A model generated the notes under the pieces. The model was not told the DNA's origin and did not search any database. It saw only the letters and a program-made list of their open reading frames with translations. Shown in pieces: positions 1 to 9,921 of a stretch of DNA of 54,506 bases. This stretch comes from an uncultured Eubacteriales bacterium (GTDB taxonomy: Bacteria > Bacillota > Clostridia > Christensenellales > CAG-314). Numbering within the stretch: position 1 is the first letter of the stretch; every line of letters begins with the position of its first letter. A program made the position numbers and the translations under genes. The stretch lies in assembly GCA_900546875.1 (NCBI GenBank), contig URET01000005.1, forward strand, positions 1 to 54,506, read 5' to 3'.

Positions 1-125
1 ATTTACTTACTACTCAACCGAAAGCTTTCCCTTGACTTCGAACTTTGCACTCTTCCCTTTCCCACTACTTAACCGAAAGCTTTCCCCCTTGCCCTCTCCT
101 TCCCCCATCTATGTTTCCGTATATC

Positions 126-154
126 AAAAAACCCAAGGATCTCTCCTTGGGTTT
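126..154 (-). terminator. Intrinsic terminator of the 23S-5S rRNA unit
   Basis: On the minus strand an 11-bp stem (129-139 with 144-154, centred on CCAAGGA/TCCTTGG) with a 4-nt loop runs into a run of T (126-131). It lies just past the 3' end of the 5S gene and is a standard rho-independent terminator for this rRNA transcript. Positions 1-125 hold no gene I can support. They are pyrimidine-rich on the plus strand and contain a short imperfect direct repeat (AACCGAAAGCTTTCCC, near 17-32 and 69-84). Confidence 0.85.
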
Positions 155-161
155 ATAGGTT

Positions 162-280
162 CGCGGCAACGTCTTAGCCTCCCGGGACGTCTCCATCCAA
201 GTACTTTCCGCGCTGAAGAGCTTAACTTCTGTGTTCGGGATGAGAACAGGTGGTTCCTCTTCGCCATTGTCACCGCAATC
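162..280 (-). rRNA. rrf: 5S ribosomal RNA
   Basis: Read on the minus strand, the segment has the conserved 5S core (CCCGAACACAGAAGTTAAGC) and a closing helix between GCGGTG near the 5' end and TGCCGC near the 3' end. It follows the 23S gene in the same orientation after about 50 nt and is followed by a terminator. The ends are estimated from helix I and may be off by a few bases. 5S RNA is part of the central protuberance of the large ribosomal subunit. Confidence 0.95.
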
Positions 281-332
281 GTATTACTCCGCGTCTCCGC
301 GGTTATAACCTTCACTGCATAAAAACTCTTGT

Positions 333-3220
<2,888 letters not shown>

Positions 3221-3466
3221 AAGATCTAGAATAAATCCTTGATTATTTTCTTGAGATTTCTCTTTACTCAAACGTAAATCGCAATAAAAATTGTAATTCG
3301 CATATTAACTCCACTTCTATATATTCCGCTGAATAATATTAGTGTTCGTTTAAGTTATTTGCTCTTTGTTTTTTAAGTCTTTATGCAGTTGTCAAGGTGC
3401 TCCGCGCACTTAAGTGCGCTCCCCTGCCCGACCTGAGCCTTCCCGCTCCCCGCGGACAGCCTAAAC

Positions 3467-3495
3467 ACTATACCATAACCTTCCCTATATGTCAA
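3467..3495 (-). promoter_or_regulatory. Sigma-A promoter of the 23S-5S unit
   Basis: On the minus strand a consensus -35 TTGACA (3490-3495), a 17-nt spacer and a -10 TATAGT (3467-3472) face the 23S gene, with a start expected near 3460. The 240-nt leader between promoter and 23S includes TTGACAACTGCATAAAGAC (near 3382-3400), a string often seen in clostridial 16S-23S spacers. In the gap 3221-3712 I otherwise see only this promoter, the rnpB promoter on the other strand, and a pyrimidine-rich stretch with a short direct repeat (CTCAGCCTCTCTCCTCTC near 3548 and 3573). Confidence 0.75.
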
Positions 3496-3677
3496 CAATT
3501 TTTGCCCCTCTTTTGAATTTTTCCTTTAATTTTTTTCCCTTCAGCTACTCAGCCTCTCTCCTCTCTACCCTCCTCAGCCTCTCTCCTCTCCCCTCCGCTT
3601 TCTTCCCCCCTGCCTCCTGCCACGCACTTCCCCTCCATACATATATACTCTCATAATGCCTTCTGTTTTTAAAACAC

Positions 3678-3706
3678 TTGACTTATTTGAAAATATACAT
3701 TATAAT
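3678..3706 (+). promoter_or_regulatory. Sigma-A promoter of rnpB
   Basis: TTGACT (3678-3683), a 17-nt spacer and TATAAT (3701-3706) on the plus strand, placed so that transcription begins near 3713, at the 5' end of the RNase P RNA. Confidence 0.85.
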
Positions 3707-3712
3707 ATCACA

Positions 3713-4036
3713 CGTCAATCAGGCGATTGCGCTATATGCGAGGAAAGTCCGGGCACCACAGAGCAGAGCGCCGGCTAATTACCGGTAAAGGCGACTTTAA
3801 GGAAAGTGCAACAGAAATAAACCGCAGCAAATGCTGTAAGGGTGGAAATGTGAGGTAAGAGCTCACAAACTCTTTGGCGACTGAGAGTTCATGTAAACCC
3901 CGCTCGGTGCAAGATAGAGACTGAAAAAGGGCTGCTCGTCCGTCTCGTTATTTCGCTGGAGCTTACCGGCAACGGTAAGCCGAGATAGATAATCGCCGCG
4001 CCGCATGGCGTACAGAACCCGGCTTACAGATTGAGC
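3713..4036 (+). ncRNA. rnpB: RNase P RNA
   Basis: This is the catalytic RNA of ribonuclease P, which removes 5' leaders from pre-tRNAs. The hallmark P4-forming segments are both present: GAGGAAAGTCCGGGC near the 5' end (about 3739-3753) and ACAGAACCCGGCTTACAG near the 3' end (about 4012-4029). Length is about 320 nt. A consensus promoter precedes it and a terminator follows, so it is monocistronic. It lies between the divergent 23S-5S unit and the convergent pntB gene. I did not assign the structural class (A or B). The ends are inferred from promoter and terminator placement. Confidence 0.95.
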
Positions 4037-4060
4037 AAAAAACCGCTTCGGCGGTTTTTT
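4037..4060. terminator. Bidirectional terminator between rnpB and pntB
   Basis: Six A, a CCGC-TTCG-GCGG hairpin and six T form a symmetric intrinsic terminator that can end rnpB on the plus strand and the pnt operon on the minus strand. It has a stable UUCG-type tetraloop. Confidence 0.9.
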
Positions 4061-4069
4061 ATTTTATTT

Positions 4070-4100
4070 AAGAACGTCCGTACATTATACGGACGTTCTT
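4070..4100. repeat. Perfect inverted repeat between rnpB and pntB
   Basis: A 13-bp perfect stem (AAGAACGTCCGTA, 4070-4082, with its complement at 4088-4100) around a 5-nt loop sits between the rnpB terminator and the pntB stop codon. It may reinforce convergent termination. There is no T-run directly after it on the minus strand, so the terminator role is inferred. Confidence 0.6.
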
Positions 4101-4131
4101 GATTTTTCATGTTCAGTTATGGTATACTGTC

Positions 4132-6144
4132 CTATTTTTTCAGACTCGTTATAACTTCCTTGAGCGTATCGGCGGCATTGCCGAGATACAAATATACCCC
4201 CTCTTTTCTGCTGTAAAGAGGATTGTATACTCCCGCATATCCGGGTTTCAGATCATAATTAAATATGAATATGTTCCTGCATTGATCTACATTCAGTACC
4301 GGCATCCCGTATATCGGTGTATCCTTGGCTTCCCTCGCGGCCGGATTCAATACATCATTTGCGCCTACCACTATCGCCGCGTCCGCTTTGGCAAAGTCCG
4401 GATTTATATCCTCCATCTCGTACAGGTCTTCATAATCTACGTCTGCTTCGCACAGCAGTACGTTCATATGCCCCGGCATCCTCCCGGCTACAGGGTGCAC
4501 GGCATATCTCACTCTCGCACCTCCGGCAGTCAGCTTATCCGCAAGTCCCTTCACCAAATGTTGCGCCTGTGCTATCGCCATGCCGTATCCGGGAACTATT
4601 ATAACGTCTTTAGCCTTCCTGAGTATCTCTACGGGATCTTCCTTCTTCTCGCTTACGGCCGCATTTGTCTCACGTTTTGCTTCACCGCTCAGACCCGTTA
4701 TAACTTCCTTGAGCGTATCGGCGGCATTGCCGAGATACATATATACCCCCTCTTTTCTGCTGTAAAGAGGATTGTATACTCCCGCATATCCGGGTTTCAG
4801 ATCATAATTAAATATGAATATGTTCCTGCATTGATCTACATTCAGTACCGGCATCCCGTATATCGGTGTATCCTTGGCTTCCCTCGCGGCCGGATTCAAT
4901 ACATCATTTGCGCCTACCACTATCGCCGCGTCCGCTTTGGCAAAGTCCGGATTTATATCCTCCATCTCGTACAGGTCTTCATAATCTACGTCTGCTTCGC
5001 ACAGCAGTACGTTCATATGCCCCGGCATCCTCCCGGCTACAGGGTGCACGGCATATCTCACTCTCGCACCTCCGGCAGTCAGCTTATCCGCAAGTCCCTT
5101 CACCAAATGTTGCGCCTGTGCTATCGCCATGCCGTATCCGGGAACTATTATAACGTCTTTAGCCTTCCTGAGTATCTCTACGGGATCTTCCTTCTTCTCG
5201 CTTACGGCTGTCTTTGCAGGAAGCGCTTTTTCCTGTTTGACAGCATTTTTATCTGCGGAAGTGTTTTTTGCGGTAGTTTTCCCCAACAGTATATCAAGAA
5301 GCTTTCTGTTCATCGATCTGCACATTATCTGAGTCAGAAGAAGCCCTGAAGCTCCTACTATCCCGCCTACCGCTACAAGCAGCAGATCGTCAATGGCAAG
5401 TCCGGCGATCGCCCCGGCAACACCCGAAAAAGAATTAAGCAGTGAAATCGTGATGGGCATATCCGCACCGCCTACACGAATAGCAAATATATACCCGAAA
5501 AAGCCGGAAATAAGCAATTCCACAACAAATATGATCAGCGCTACTACGGGATCATATCTGATCACGCCGAAAACCACTACGCCGATCAGCATTATCAATA
5601 AGCTTGCTGTCGTCATTGCCCGGTGACCTCTGTAAACCACCGGCTTCTGCGGCAATACTCTGTGCAATTTGCCTGCCGCAACTAAACTGCCCGTCAGCGT
5701 GAGCATACCAACGGCAAGCGCAAGTGCCGCCGTTATATTCGAGAAAGGATCGGTATCTGCCGTGCCGATCCCGAACACGGCAAACGCCCCGACTATCGCC
5801 GAAGCCGCACCACCTAATCCGTTAAGCAAAGCTACCATCTGAGGCATCTGTATCATCTTCACGCGTACGGAAAGTATAAAGCCTATCACAGCCCCCGCCG
5901 CAAGCGCTATATATAATACCCATACAGGCAGTATGTCATTATATATCAGAGTCAGCACTATAGCAAGAAGCATGCATACCGCCGAAAACCTGTTCCCGAT
6001 CACCGAAAGCTTCACCTTGCTCATAAGATATATGCCGACAAGCACCCCTATGCTCAGCACGGCACATAATATGTAATATAAAGTCTGGTCAAACGCCTTC
6101 CCCGTCCCGACGTCACACAGGACACTTTGAAACAACATACTCAT
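4132..6144 (-). CDS. pntB: NAD(P) transhydrogenase beta subunit with duplicated NADP-binding domain
   Basis: This is the beta subunit of proton-translocating transhydrogenase, which moves hydride between NAD(H) and NADP(H) coupled to proton flow across the membrane. Residues 1 to about 265 form the multi-helix membrane domain (dII); a charged linker follows. The NADP(H)-binding domain dIII (GYGMAIAQAQ, HPVAGRMPGHMN, VGANDVLNPAA) occurs twice, at residues about 313-485 and 496-668. Family members are usually about 460 residues with one dIII; this one has 670. At DNA level the copies (4689-5208 and 4140-4659) are 520 bp long, offset 549 bp (183 codons), with about two differences, so the duplication is recent and in frame. 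The start ATG overlaps the pntA2 stop (ATGA). Function is certain for the family; whether the two-dIII protein is active is unknown. Confidence 0.95.
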   Translation of the reverse strand: MSMLFQSVLCDVGTGKAFDQTLYYILCAVLSIGVLVGIYLMSKVKLSVIGNRFSAVCMLLAIVLTLIYNDILPVWVLYIALAAGAVIGFILSVRVKMIQMPQMVALLNGLGGAASAIVGAFAVFGIGTADTDPFSNITAALALAVGMLTLTGSLVAAGKLHRVLPQKPVVYRGHRAMTTASLLIMLIGVVVFGVIRYDPVVALIIFVVELLISGFFGYIFAIRVGGADMPITISLLNSFSGVAGAIAGLAIDDLLLVAVGGIVGASGLLLTQIMCRSMNRKLLDILLGKTTAKNTSADKNAVKQEKALPAKTAVSEKKEDPVEILRKAKDVIIVPGYGMAIAQAQHLVKGLADKLTAGGARVRYAVHPVAGRMPGHMNVLLCEADVDYEDLYEMEDINPDFAKADAAIVVGANDVLNPAAREAKDTPIYGMPVLNVDQCRNIFIFNYDLKPGYAGVYNPLYSRKEGVYMYLGNAADTLKEVITGLSGEAKRETNAAVSEKKEDPVEILRKAKDVIIVPGYGMAIAQAQHLVKGLADKLTAGGARVRYAVHPVAGRMPGHMNVLLCEADVDYEDLYEMEDINPDFAKADAAIVVGANDVLNPAAREAKDTPIYGMPVLNVDQCRNIFIFNYDLKPGYAGVYNPLYSRKEGVYLYLGNAADTLKEVITSLKK
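4140..5208. repeat. In-frame tandem duplication inside pntB (2 x 520 bp)
   Basis: Two direct copies, 4140-4659 and 4689-5208, are separated by 29 bp and differ at about two visible positions (4146/4695 and one in the GATACA(A/T)ATATAC stretch). The unit encodes dIII of PntB. The short spacer encodes a Gly/Ser/Glu/Lys linker in place of the original C-terminal residues. Confidence 0.95.
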
Positions 6145-6470
6145 TTCTCTTCCTCCTCGGTGTCCTTGCTCTTCTTCTTATGAACTATCATCTTCAGCAT
6201 TCTGTCCGTCACGGAAAATCCCCCGACTACATTTATCATGGCAAGCACTATTGCAAGTCCTCCGAGTATGGCTCCGCCGACCGGCGACCACTCCCCCATC
6301 GCAACCGCCGTCGCTGTAAGCGCACCTAACACCGTAACACCCGATAATGCGTTCATACCCGACATAAGCGGCGTATGAAGCAAACTCGGCACATTCTTTA
6401 TCAGCAAATACCCGACTATCGTCGATACAAAAAAGACCCCCAACAGTATAATTTGTGTTGTCGTCATCAA
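6141..6470 (-). CDS. pntA2: NAD(P) transhydrogenase alpha subunit, membrane part (split alpha, second half)
   Basis: This 109-residue protein has three hydrophobic segments and the signature HTPLMSGMNALSG (about residues 32-44). It corresponds to the membrane-embedded C-terminal part of PntA that joins PntB to form the proton channel (dII). In many bacteria the alpha subunit is split in two, as here: the NAD-binding half is the next gene upstream. The C-terminus is strongly charged (KKKSKDTEEEE). The stop codon overlaps the pntB start by four bases, implying translational coupling. Confidence 0.93.
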   Translation of the reverse strand: MMTTTQIILLGVFFVSTIVGYLLIKNVPSLLHTPLMSGMNALSGVTVLGALTATAVAMGEWSPVGGAILGGLAIVLAMINVVGGFSVTDRMLKMIVHKKKSKDTEEEEK

Positions 6471-6525
6471 TAACCTCCGCTTATATCAAAAATCTCCCGT
6501 TTCAAACGCGAGATAAAACCATATT

Positions 6526-6548
6526 CGCCGCACGGTTCACGTGCGGCG
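6526..6548. repeat. Intercistronic stem-loop between pntA1 and pntA2
   Basis: A 9-bp GC-rich perfect stem (CGCCGCACG with CGTGCGGCG) and 5-nt loop fill part of the 93-bp gap between the split alpha-subunit genes. No T-run follows, so it is not a classic terminator. A role in mRNA stability or differential expression is inference. Confidence 0.5.
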
Positions 6549-6563
6549 GACGGTATATCATCT

Positions 6564-7724
6564 TTACATCCCGAGAGCTTCCAGCGTCCCTTTGTGAACT
6601 ATTTTTCCGTTTTCGCACACAAGTATCGAAGAAGCTATTTCATCTCCCATATCAAGCACGATCTTTCCGTCGTGAGTAAGATACTTGAGCAGATTGTATA
6701 TGTTATGCGCAAACATCCATGTTGAACTTGTAGGAAGCATTCCGGGTATGTTCTTTATCCCCTCTATCGTGACACCATGCTTCACATCCTTCTCTCCCGG
6801 AGTGGTTATGGCACAGTTGCCCCCCTGGTCAATCGATATATCAACTATACAGCTGCCCGGCTTCATGGCTTTCACCATTTCATCTGTAAGAAGTATAGGT
6901 GCTACCCTTCCCTGAAGCAGTGCAGAACAGAAAATTATGTCAGCACTTTTCACAGCTTCAAATATGTTGTTCCTTTCCTTCACAAGCCATTCTTCAGGAA
7001 GCTTGTTTGCATGCTTGCCGTCAGGTGCTACGCCTATCTCGGGAGGCACCCCGTTGTCTACTATCTTGGCACCAAGCGACTTCGCCTGCTCATTTGCATC
7101 AGGACGAAGATCCGTAGAATACACTACCGCACCCAACGACTTCGCCGTTGCAACTGCCCTCAGTCCGGCAACACCCGTCCCTATCACAAATACGTTACAA
7201 GGCTTTATAGTCCCAACTGCCGAACCTATAAGCGGCATAAACTTTGCTATATCATCAGCGGCCATTATCATTCCCTTGTATCCCGCACAAGTGCTCATGG
7301 AGCTGAGCGCATCCATGCTCTGTGCACGGCTTATACGCGGGATTCCGTCAAGCGTAAGCCCGATTATTCCCTTCGCAGCCATATTTTTCACCATTTCGTG
7401 ATTAACCGGCGACGCAGGATGTATAAACGTGATAAGATACTGCCCCTTGTGCATCATATCTATCTCGTGCTTATTGTGCTCCTTATTAAATAACGGCTCC
7501 TTCACCTTCAATATGACGTCAGCCTTGTTATATATTTCCTGAACGTCCTCCACTATTCTGGCACCGGCTGCAGCATACTCTTCATCATGATAAAAAGAAC
7601 CGATCCCGGCCCCTTTCTCAACCAATACGGTCATACCGTCTGCCACCATCTTTTTGACTGTTTCGGGAGTCGACGACACCCTCGCTTCATCATGCATTAT
7701 CTCTTTCGGAACTCCAATTACCAT
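6564..7724 (-). CDS. pntA1: NAD(P) transhydrogenase alpha subunit, NAD-binding part
   Basis: This 386-residue soluble domain dI binds NAD(H) and belongs to the alanine dehydrogenase/PntA fold. Visible signatures are the N-terminal GVPKEIMHDEARVSSTPE (lysine and arginine contacts near the start), EKGAGIGSFYHDEEY, and the Rossmann motif VIGTGVAGLRAVATAKSLGA. The start ATG at 7724 has a GAGGG-type ribosome-binding site about 5 nt upstream. It follows the Lrp-like regulator gene by 55 bp and precedes pntA2 and pntB, so the operon is lrp-pntA1-pntA2-pntB. Alanine dehydrogenase is excluded by the adjacent PntA2 and PntB. Confidence 0.93.
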   Translation of the reverse strand: MVIGVPKEIMHDEARVSSTPETVKKMVADGMTVLVEKGAGIGSFYHDEEYAAAGARIVEDVQEIYNKADVILKVKEPLFNKEHNKHEIDMMHKGQYLITFIHPASPVNHEMVKNMAAKGIIGLTLDGIPRISRAQSMDALSSMSTCAGYKGMIMAADDIAKFMPLIGSAVGTIKPCNVFVIGTGVAGLRAVATAKSLGAVVYSTDLRPDANEQAKSLGAKIVDNGVPPEIGVAPDGKHANKLPEEWLVKERNNIFEAVKSADIIFCSALLQGRVAPILLTDEMVKAMKPGSCIVDISIDQGGNCAITTPGEKDVKHGVTIEGIKNIPGMLPTSSTWMFAHNIYNLLKYLTHDGKIVLDMGDEIASSILVCENGKIVHKGTLEALGM

Positions 7725-7779
7725 AATTCTACCCTCGTATTTTTTTATTTACAAAGACCTTCGGCCTTTATATATTCAA

Positions 7780-8211
7780 TTACTTTATCCCCTTGCATAC
7801 ACTCAATACTATACTCGTCACCGTCTTGGTGACTCCAGATATGCTCTTGATATAATGCAATGTCTCCTCAAGCGTCTTGGTATTCTCTGTCACTATCTTC
7901 AGCACATAATCAAAACTGCCGGCTATATAATAACATTCTACTATATTCCCGTTCTCCCTGACGCTCCTTTCAAACACCTCATTATATTTTGGACTCTCTA
8001 TCCCTACCGATATCAACGCCGTTATATCCTTGCCCAATGCCGCCGGATCACATACTACAGTATACCCTAATATAGTCCTCGAAGCCTCTAACTTTTTGAT
8101 CCGCTCTATGACCGCAGACGTCGACAGCGGGACCTTCTCTGCTATCTCGGATGAATTCATCCTCGCATTCTTCCCGAGACACTCAAGTATCCTTAAATCT
8201 ATATTATCCAA
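7780..8211 (-). CDS. Lrp/AsnC family transcriptional regulator
   Basis: This 143-residue protein has the family layout. An N-terminal winged helix-turn-helix (DLRILECLGKNARMNSSEIA, residues 5-24, then STSAVIERIKKLE) is followed by a RAM/ligand-binding domain (residues about 65-140: ITALISVGIESPKYNEV, YYIAGSFDYVLKI). Family members sense amino acids, often leucine, alanine or lysine, as oligomers. The start codon is TTG (8209-8211) with GAGGTG five bases upstream. As first gene of the transhydrogenase operon it probably autoregulates and controls pnt. The effector is not predictable from sequence. Confidence 0.88.
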   Translation of the reverse strand: MDNIDLRILECLGKNARMNSSEIAEKVPLSTSAVIERIKKLEASRTILGYTVVCDPAALGKDITALISVGIESPKYNEVFERSVRENGNIVECYYIAGSFDYVLKIVTENTKTLEETLHYIKSISGVTKTVTSIVLSVCKGIK

Positions 8212-8259
8212 TTCCGCACCTCGCAGTCATTCGGACCTGTCCGATCCCTTTCCACCTAT

Positions 8260-8288
8260 CTTATACCATATCCTTAAATTTTTGTAAA
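8260..8288 (-). promoter_or_regulatory. Promoter of the lrp-pnt operon
   Basis: Minus strand: TTTACA (8283-8288), 17-nt spacer, TATAAG (8260-8265). The leader carries a small palindrome TCGGACCTGTCCGA (8231-8244) that could be an operator or a hairpin. Confidence 0.6.
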
Positions 8289-8826
8289 GCTTTTTTCAAC
8301 GTCAACAATAATTTTTCCCGATTCACCCCTCGAAAACTGAAAATTTTTCGGTTTTACTATTTAATTACTGAAATCTGTACATGCGCTTGCTCTTGCTAAA
8401 GCAGAAAAGCCACACCACCGATTTTTTCTGCCCTCCGCCAAGAAACCTCATCAACACGCCCATTCGAGTACCGCCTTCCCTTTCTCCGTTTTTCGCTCCG
8501 CACTCCCTCCGGCTGCTTTTTCACCTCAGCTTTTTCCCGAGCTTATATAATCCATTTTTTCACACTCAGTCGCAGAATATGGCTTCCGCGCATTTTCTTT
8601 TTCCCGAGCTTTGCCTATTCACTTTTCCATACCCCGGCTTTTTCCCGTGTTTTGTATATTCACTTTTTCTTCCGCTGTCGGAAGTGTTTTCTTCTGCCTT
8701 CGGCTTCGCCCCTGTCTGCTTCCTGTCTTCCATACCCTGCTTTCCCGCTCTGTTTCCTGCTATGTCTTTCGGCTTCCCTTCTGAATGACTCCTTTCTGCC
8801 TTTTCTCCGACAGAAACACATCCGAT
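8289..8826. other. Gene-free, pyrimidine-rich spacer upstream of lrp-pnt
   Basis: I see no supportable gene here. An AT-rich inverted repeat (AAAACTGAAAATTTTTCGGTTTT, about 8332-8354) lies upstream of the promoter. From about 8480 to 8790 there are degenerate direct repeats of the form TTTTTCCCGAGCTT...TATTCACTTTT. The plus strand is T/C-rich, and open frames here have no ribosome-binding site or family resemblance. Confidence 0.5.
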
Positions 8827-8854
8827 AAAAAAACGGCGAAGTTACCTTCGCCGT
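8827..8854 (-). terminator. Terminator of rplM-rpsI
   Basis: Minus strand hairpin ACGGCGAAG-GTAA-CTTCGCCGT followed by seven T, located just after the rpsI stop codon. Confidence 0.92.
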
Positions 8855-8876
8855 ATATATTCTTTCCTTTTCGCAA

Positions 8877-9284
8877 TTAACGCTTGCTGAACTGCGGTGC
8901 GCGACGTGCTTTCTTGAGCCCGTACTTCTTGCGCTCCTTCATTCTCGAATCACGGATGAGAAATCCCGCTTTCTTCAGCGCAGCTTTATCTTCTCCCGCC
9001 AGCACAAGCGCACGCGCTATTCCGTGCCTTATAGCTCCCGCCTGACCGGTGAAACCTCCGCCGTGCACATTAACTATCACGTCATACTTGCTGAGCGTAT
9101 CCGTCAGCACAAGCGGCTGACGTACTATATACTTCATCGTATCGAGACCGAAATAATTCTCTATGTCTCTCTTATTTATCACTATGTTTCCCGTTCCGTT
9201 GGAAACAAGACGCACTCTCGCTATGGATTTTTTTCTTCTGCCGGTGCCCCATACCTGATTTTTCTTTTTACTGACAACTTTCAT
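8877..9284 (-). CDS. rpsI: 30S ribosomal protein S9
   Basis: This 135-residue protein is uS9, with the C-terminal signature SRMKERKKYGLKKARRAPQ and ending in SKR, the tail that reaches the P-site tRNA. The central GGGFTGQAGAIRHGIARAL motif is conserved. It sits 10 bp downstream of rplM in the near-universal rplM-rpsI pair and is followed by a strong terminator. The N-terminus is slightly longer than in many homologues (KVVSKKKNQVWGTGRRK). Confidence 0.98.
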   Translation of the reverse strand: MKVVSKKKNQVWGTGRRKKSIARVRLVSNGTGNIVINKRDIENYFGLDTMKYIVRQPLVLTDTLSKYDVIVNVHGGGFTGQAGAIRHGIARALVLAGEDKAALKKAGFLIRDSRMKERKKYGLKKARRAPQFSKR

Positions 9285-9294
9285 AATTCACACC

Positions 9295-9726
9295 TCAGTT
9301 AAGTTTTAACTCAACAGGCTGCTGTGCCTGATGGTTGTGCTCGGGGCCTCTGTATACCCTGCACTTTTTAAGCATCTTGGCGCCTAAGCTGTTCTTGGGG
9401 AGCATCCCTTTAACGGCACGAAGCACTACATAATCACTGCGATCTTCCATTAACTGCCTGAGCGTGGTAACATGCAGATTACCCACTCTTCCGCTGTGAC
9501 GATAATATTTCTTCTTGTGAAGCTTATCACCCGTTACTACTATTTTGTCCGTATTTATGATTATAACATGGTTGCCCGTGTCTACATGCGGCGTAAATTC
9601 GGGAATATTCTTCCCCCTGAGCACCGCCGCCACCTGACTTGCGAGCCTTCCCAAAACCATGCCCTCGGCATCTACAACATACCATTTTTCATGTACGGTC
9701 TCGGGCTTTGCCATATACGTTTTCAT
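9295..9726 (-). CDS. rplM: 50S ribosomal protein L13
   Basis: This 143-residue protein is uL13, with conserved KWYVVDAEGMVLGRLAS, the YYRHSGRVGNL segment and a PKNSLGAKMLKKCRVYRG stretch near the C-terminus. The start ATG (9726) has a GGAGGAAATACTC leader (AGGAG class). It is the first gene of the rplM-rpsI operon and is preceded by a structured leader and promoter. Confidence 0.98.
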   Translation of the reverse strand: MKTYMAKPETVHEKWYVVDAEGMVLGRLASQVAAVLRGKNIPEFTPHVDTGNHVIIINTDKIVVTGDKLHKKKYYRHSGRVGNLHVTTLRQLMEDRSDYVVLRAVKGMLPKNSLGAKMLKKCRVYRGPEHNHQAQQPVELKLN

Positions 9727-9835
9727 TGAGTATTTCCTCCGTTTTTTTAAGCTTGCTGTTCACGACGGCTACATGCGCAAGTGGATAACGCTTAAATACC
9801 GCAGAGCTTAATTACGGTCAAATAGCCACAGCCTA
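9727..9835 (-). promoter_or_regulatory. Probable L13-type ribosomal leader
   Basis: The roughly 110-nt minus-strand leader has GCGGTATTTAAGCGTTATCC and TGTAGCCGTCGTGAACAGC just before the rplM ribosome-binding site, resembling the conserved L13 leader of Bacillota that mediates autoregulation. The assignment rests on my recollection of the family. A covariance-model search would settle it. Confidence 0.5.
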
Positions 9836-9840
9836 TAAAT

Positions 9841-9867
9841 ATTATACTATTTTATTCCTTATGTCAA
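9841..9867 (-). promoter_or_regulatory. Promoter of rplM-rpsI
   Basis: Minus strand TTGACA (9862-9867) is followed after 15 nt by TATAAT (9841-9846) or after 17 nt by TAATAT. The latter has standard spacing. Confidence 0.65.
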
Positions 9868-9921
9868 GCTTTTTTTGCCGTCTTATCGATTTTCCGGCAC
9901 GAAATACCTGTTTTTCCCACG

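Noticed and set aside
4099..5349. 416-residue open frame on the plus strand, antisense to pntB
   Set aside because: It lies wholly over the pntB 3' half, repeats only because the DNA is duplicated, and has no ribosome-binding site or family match.
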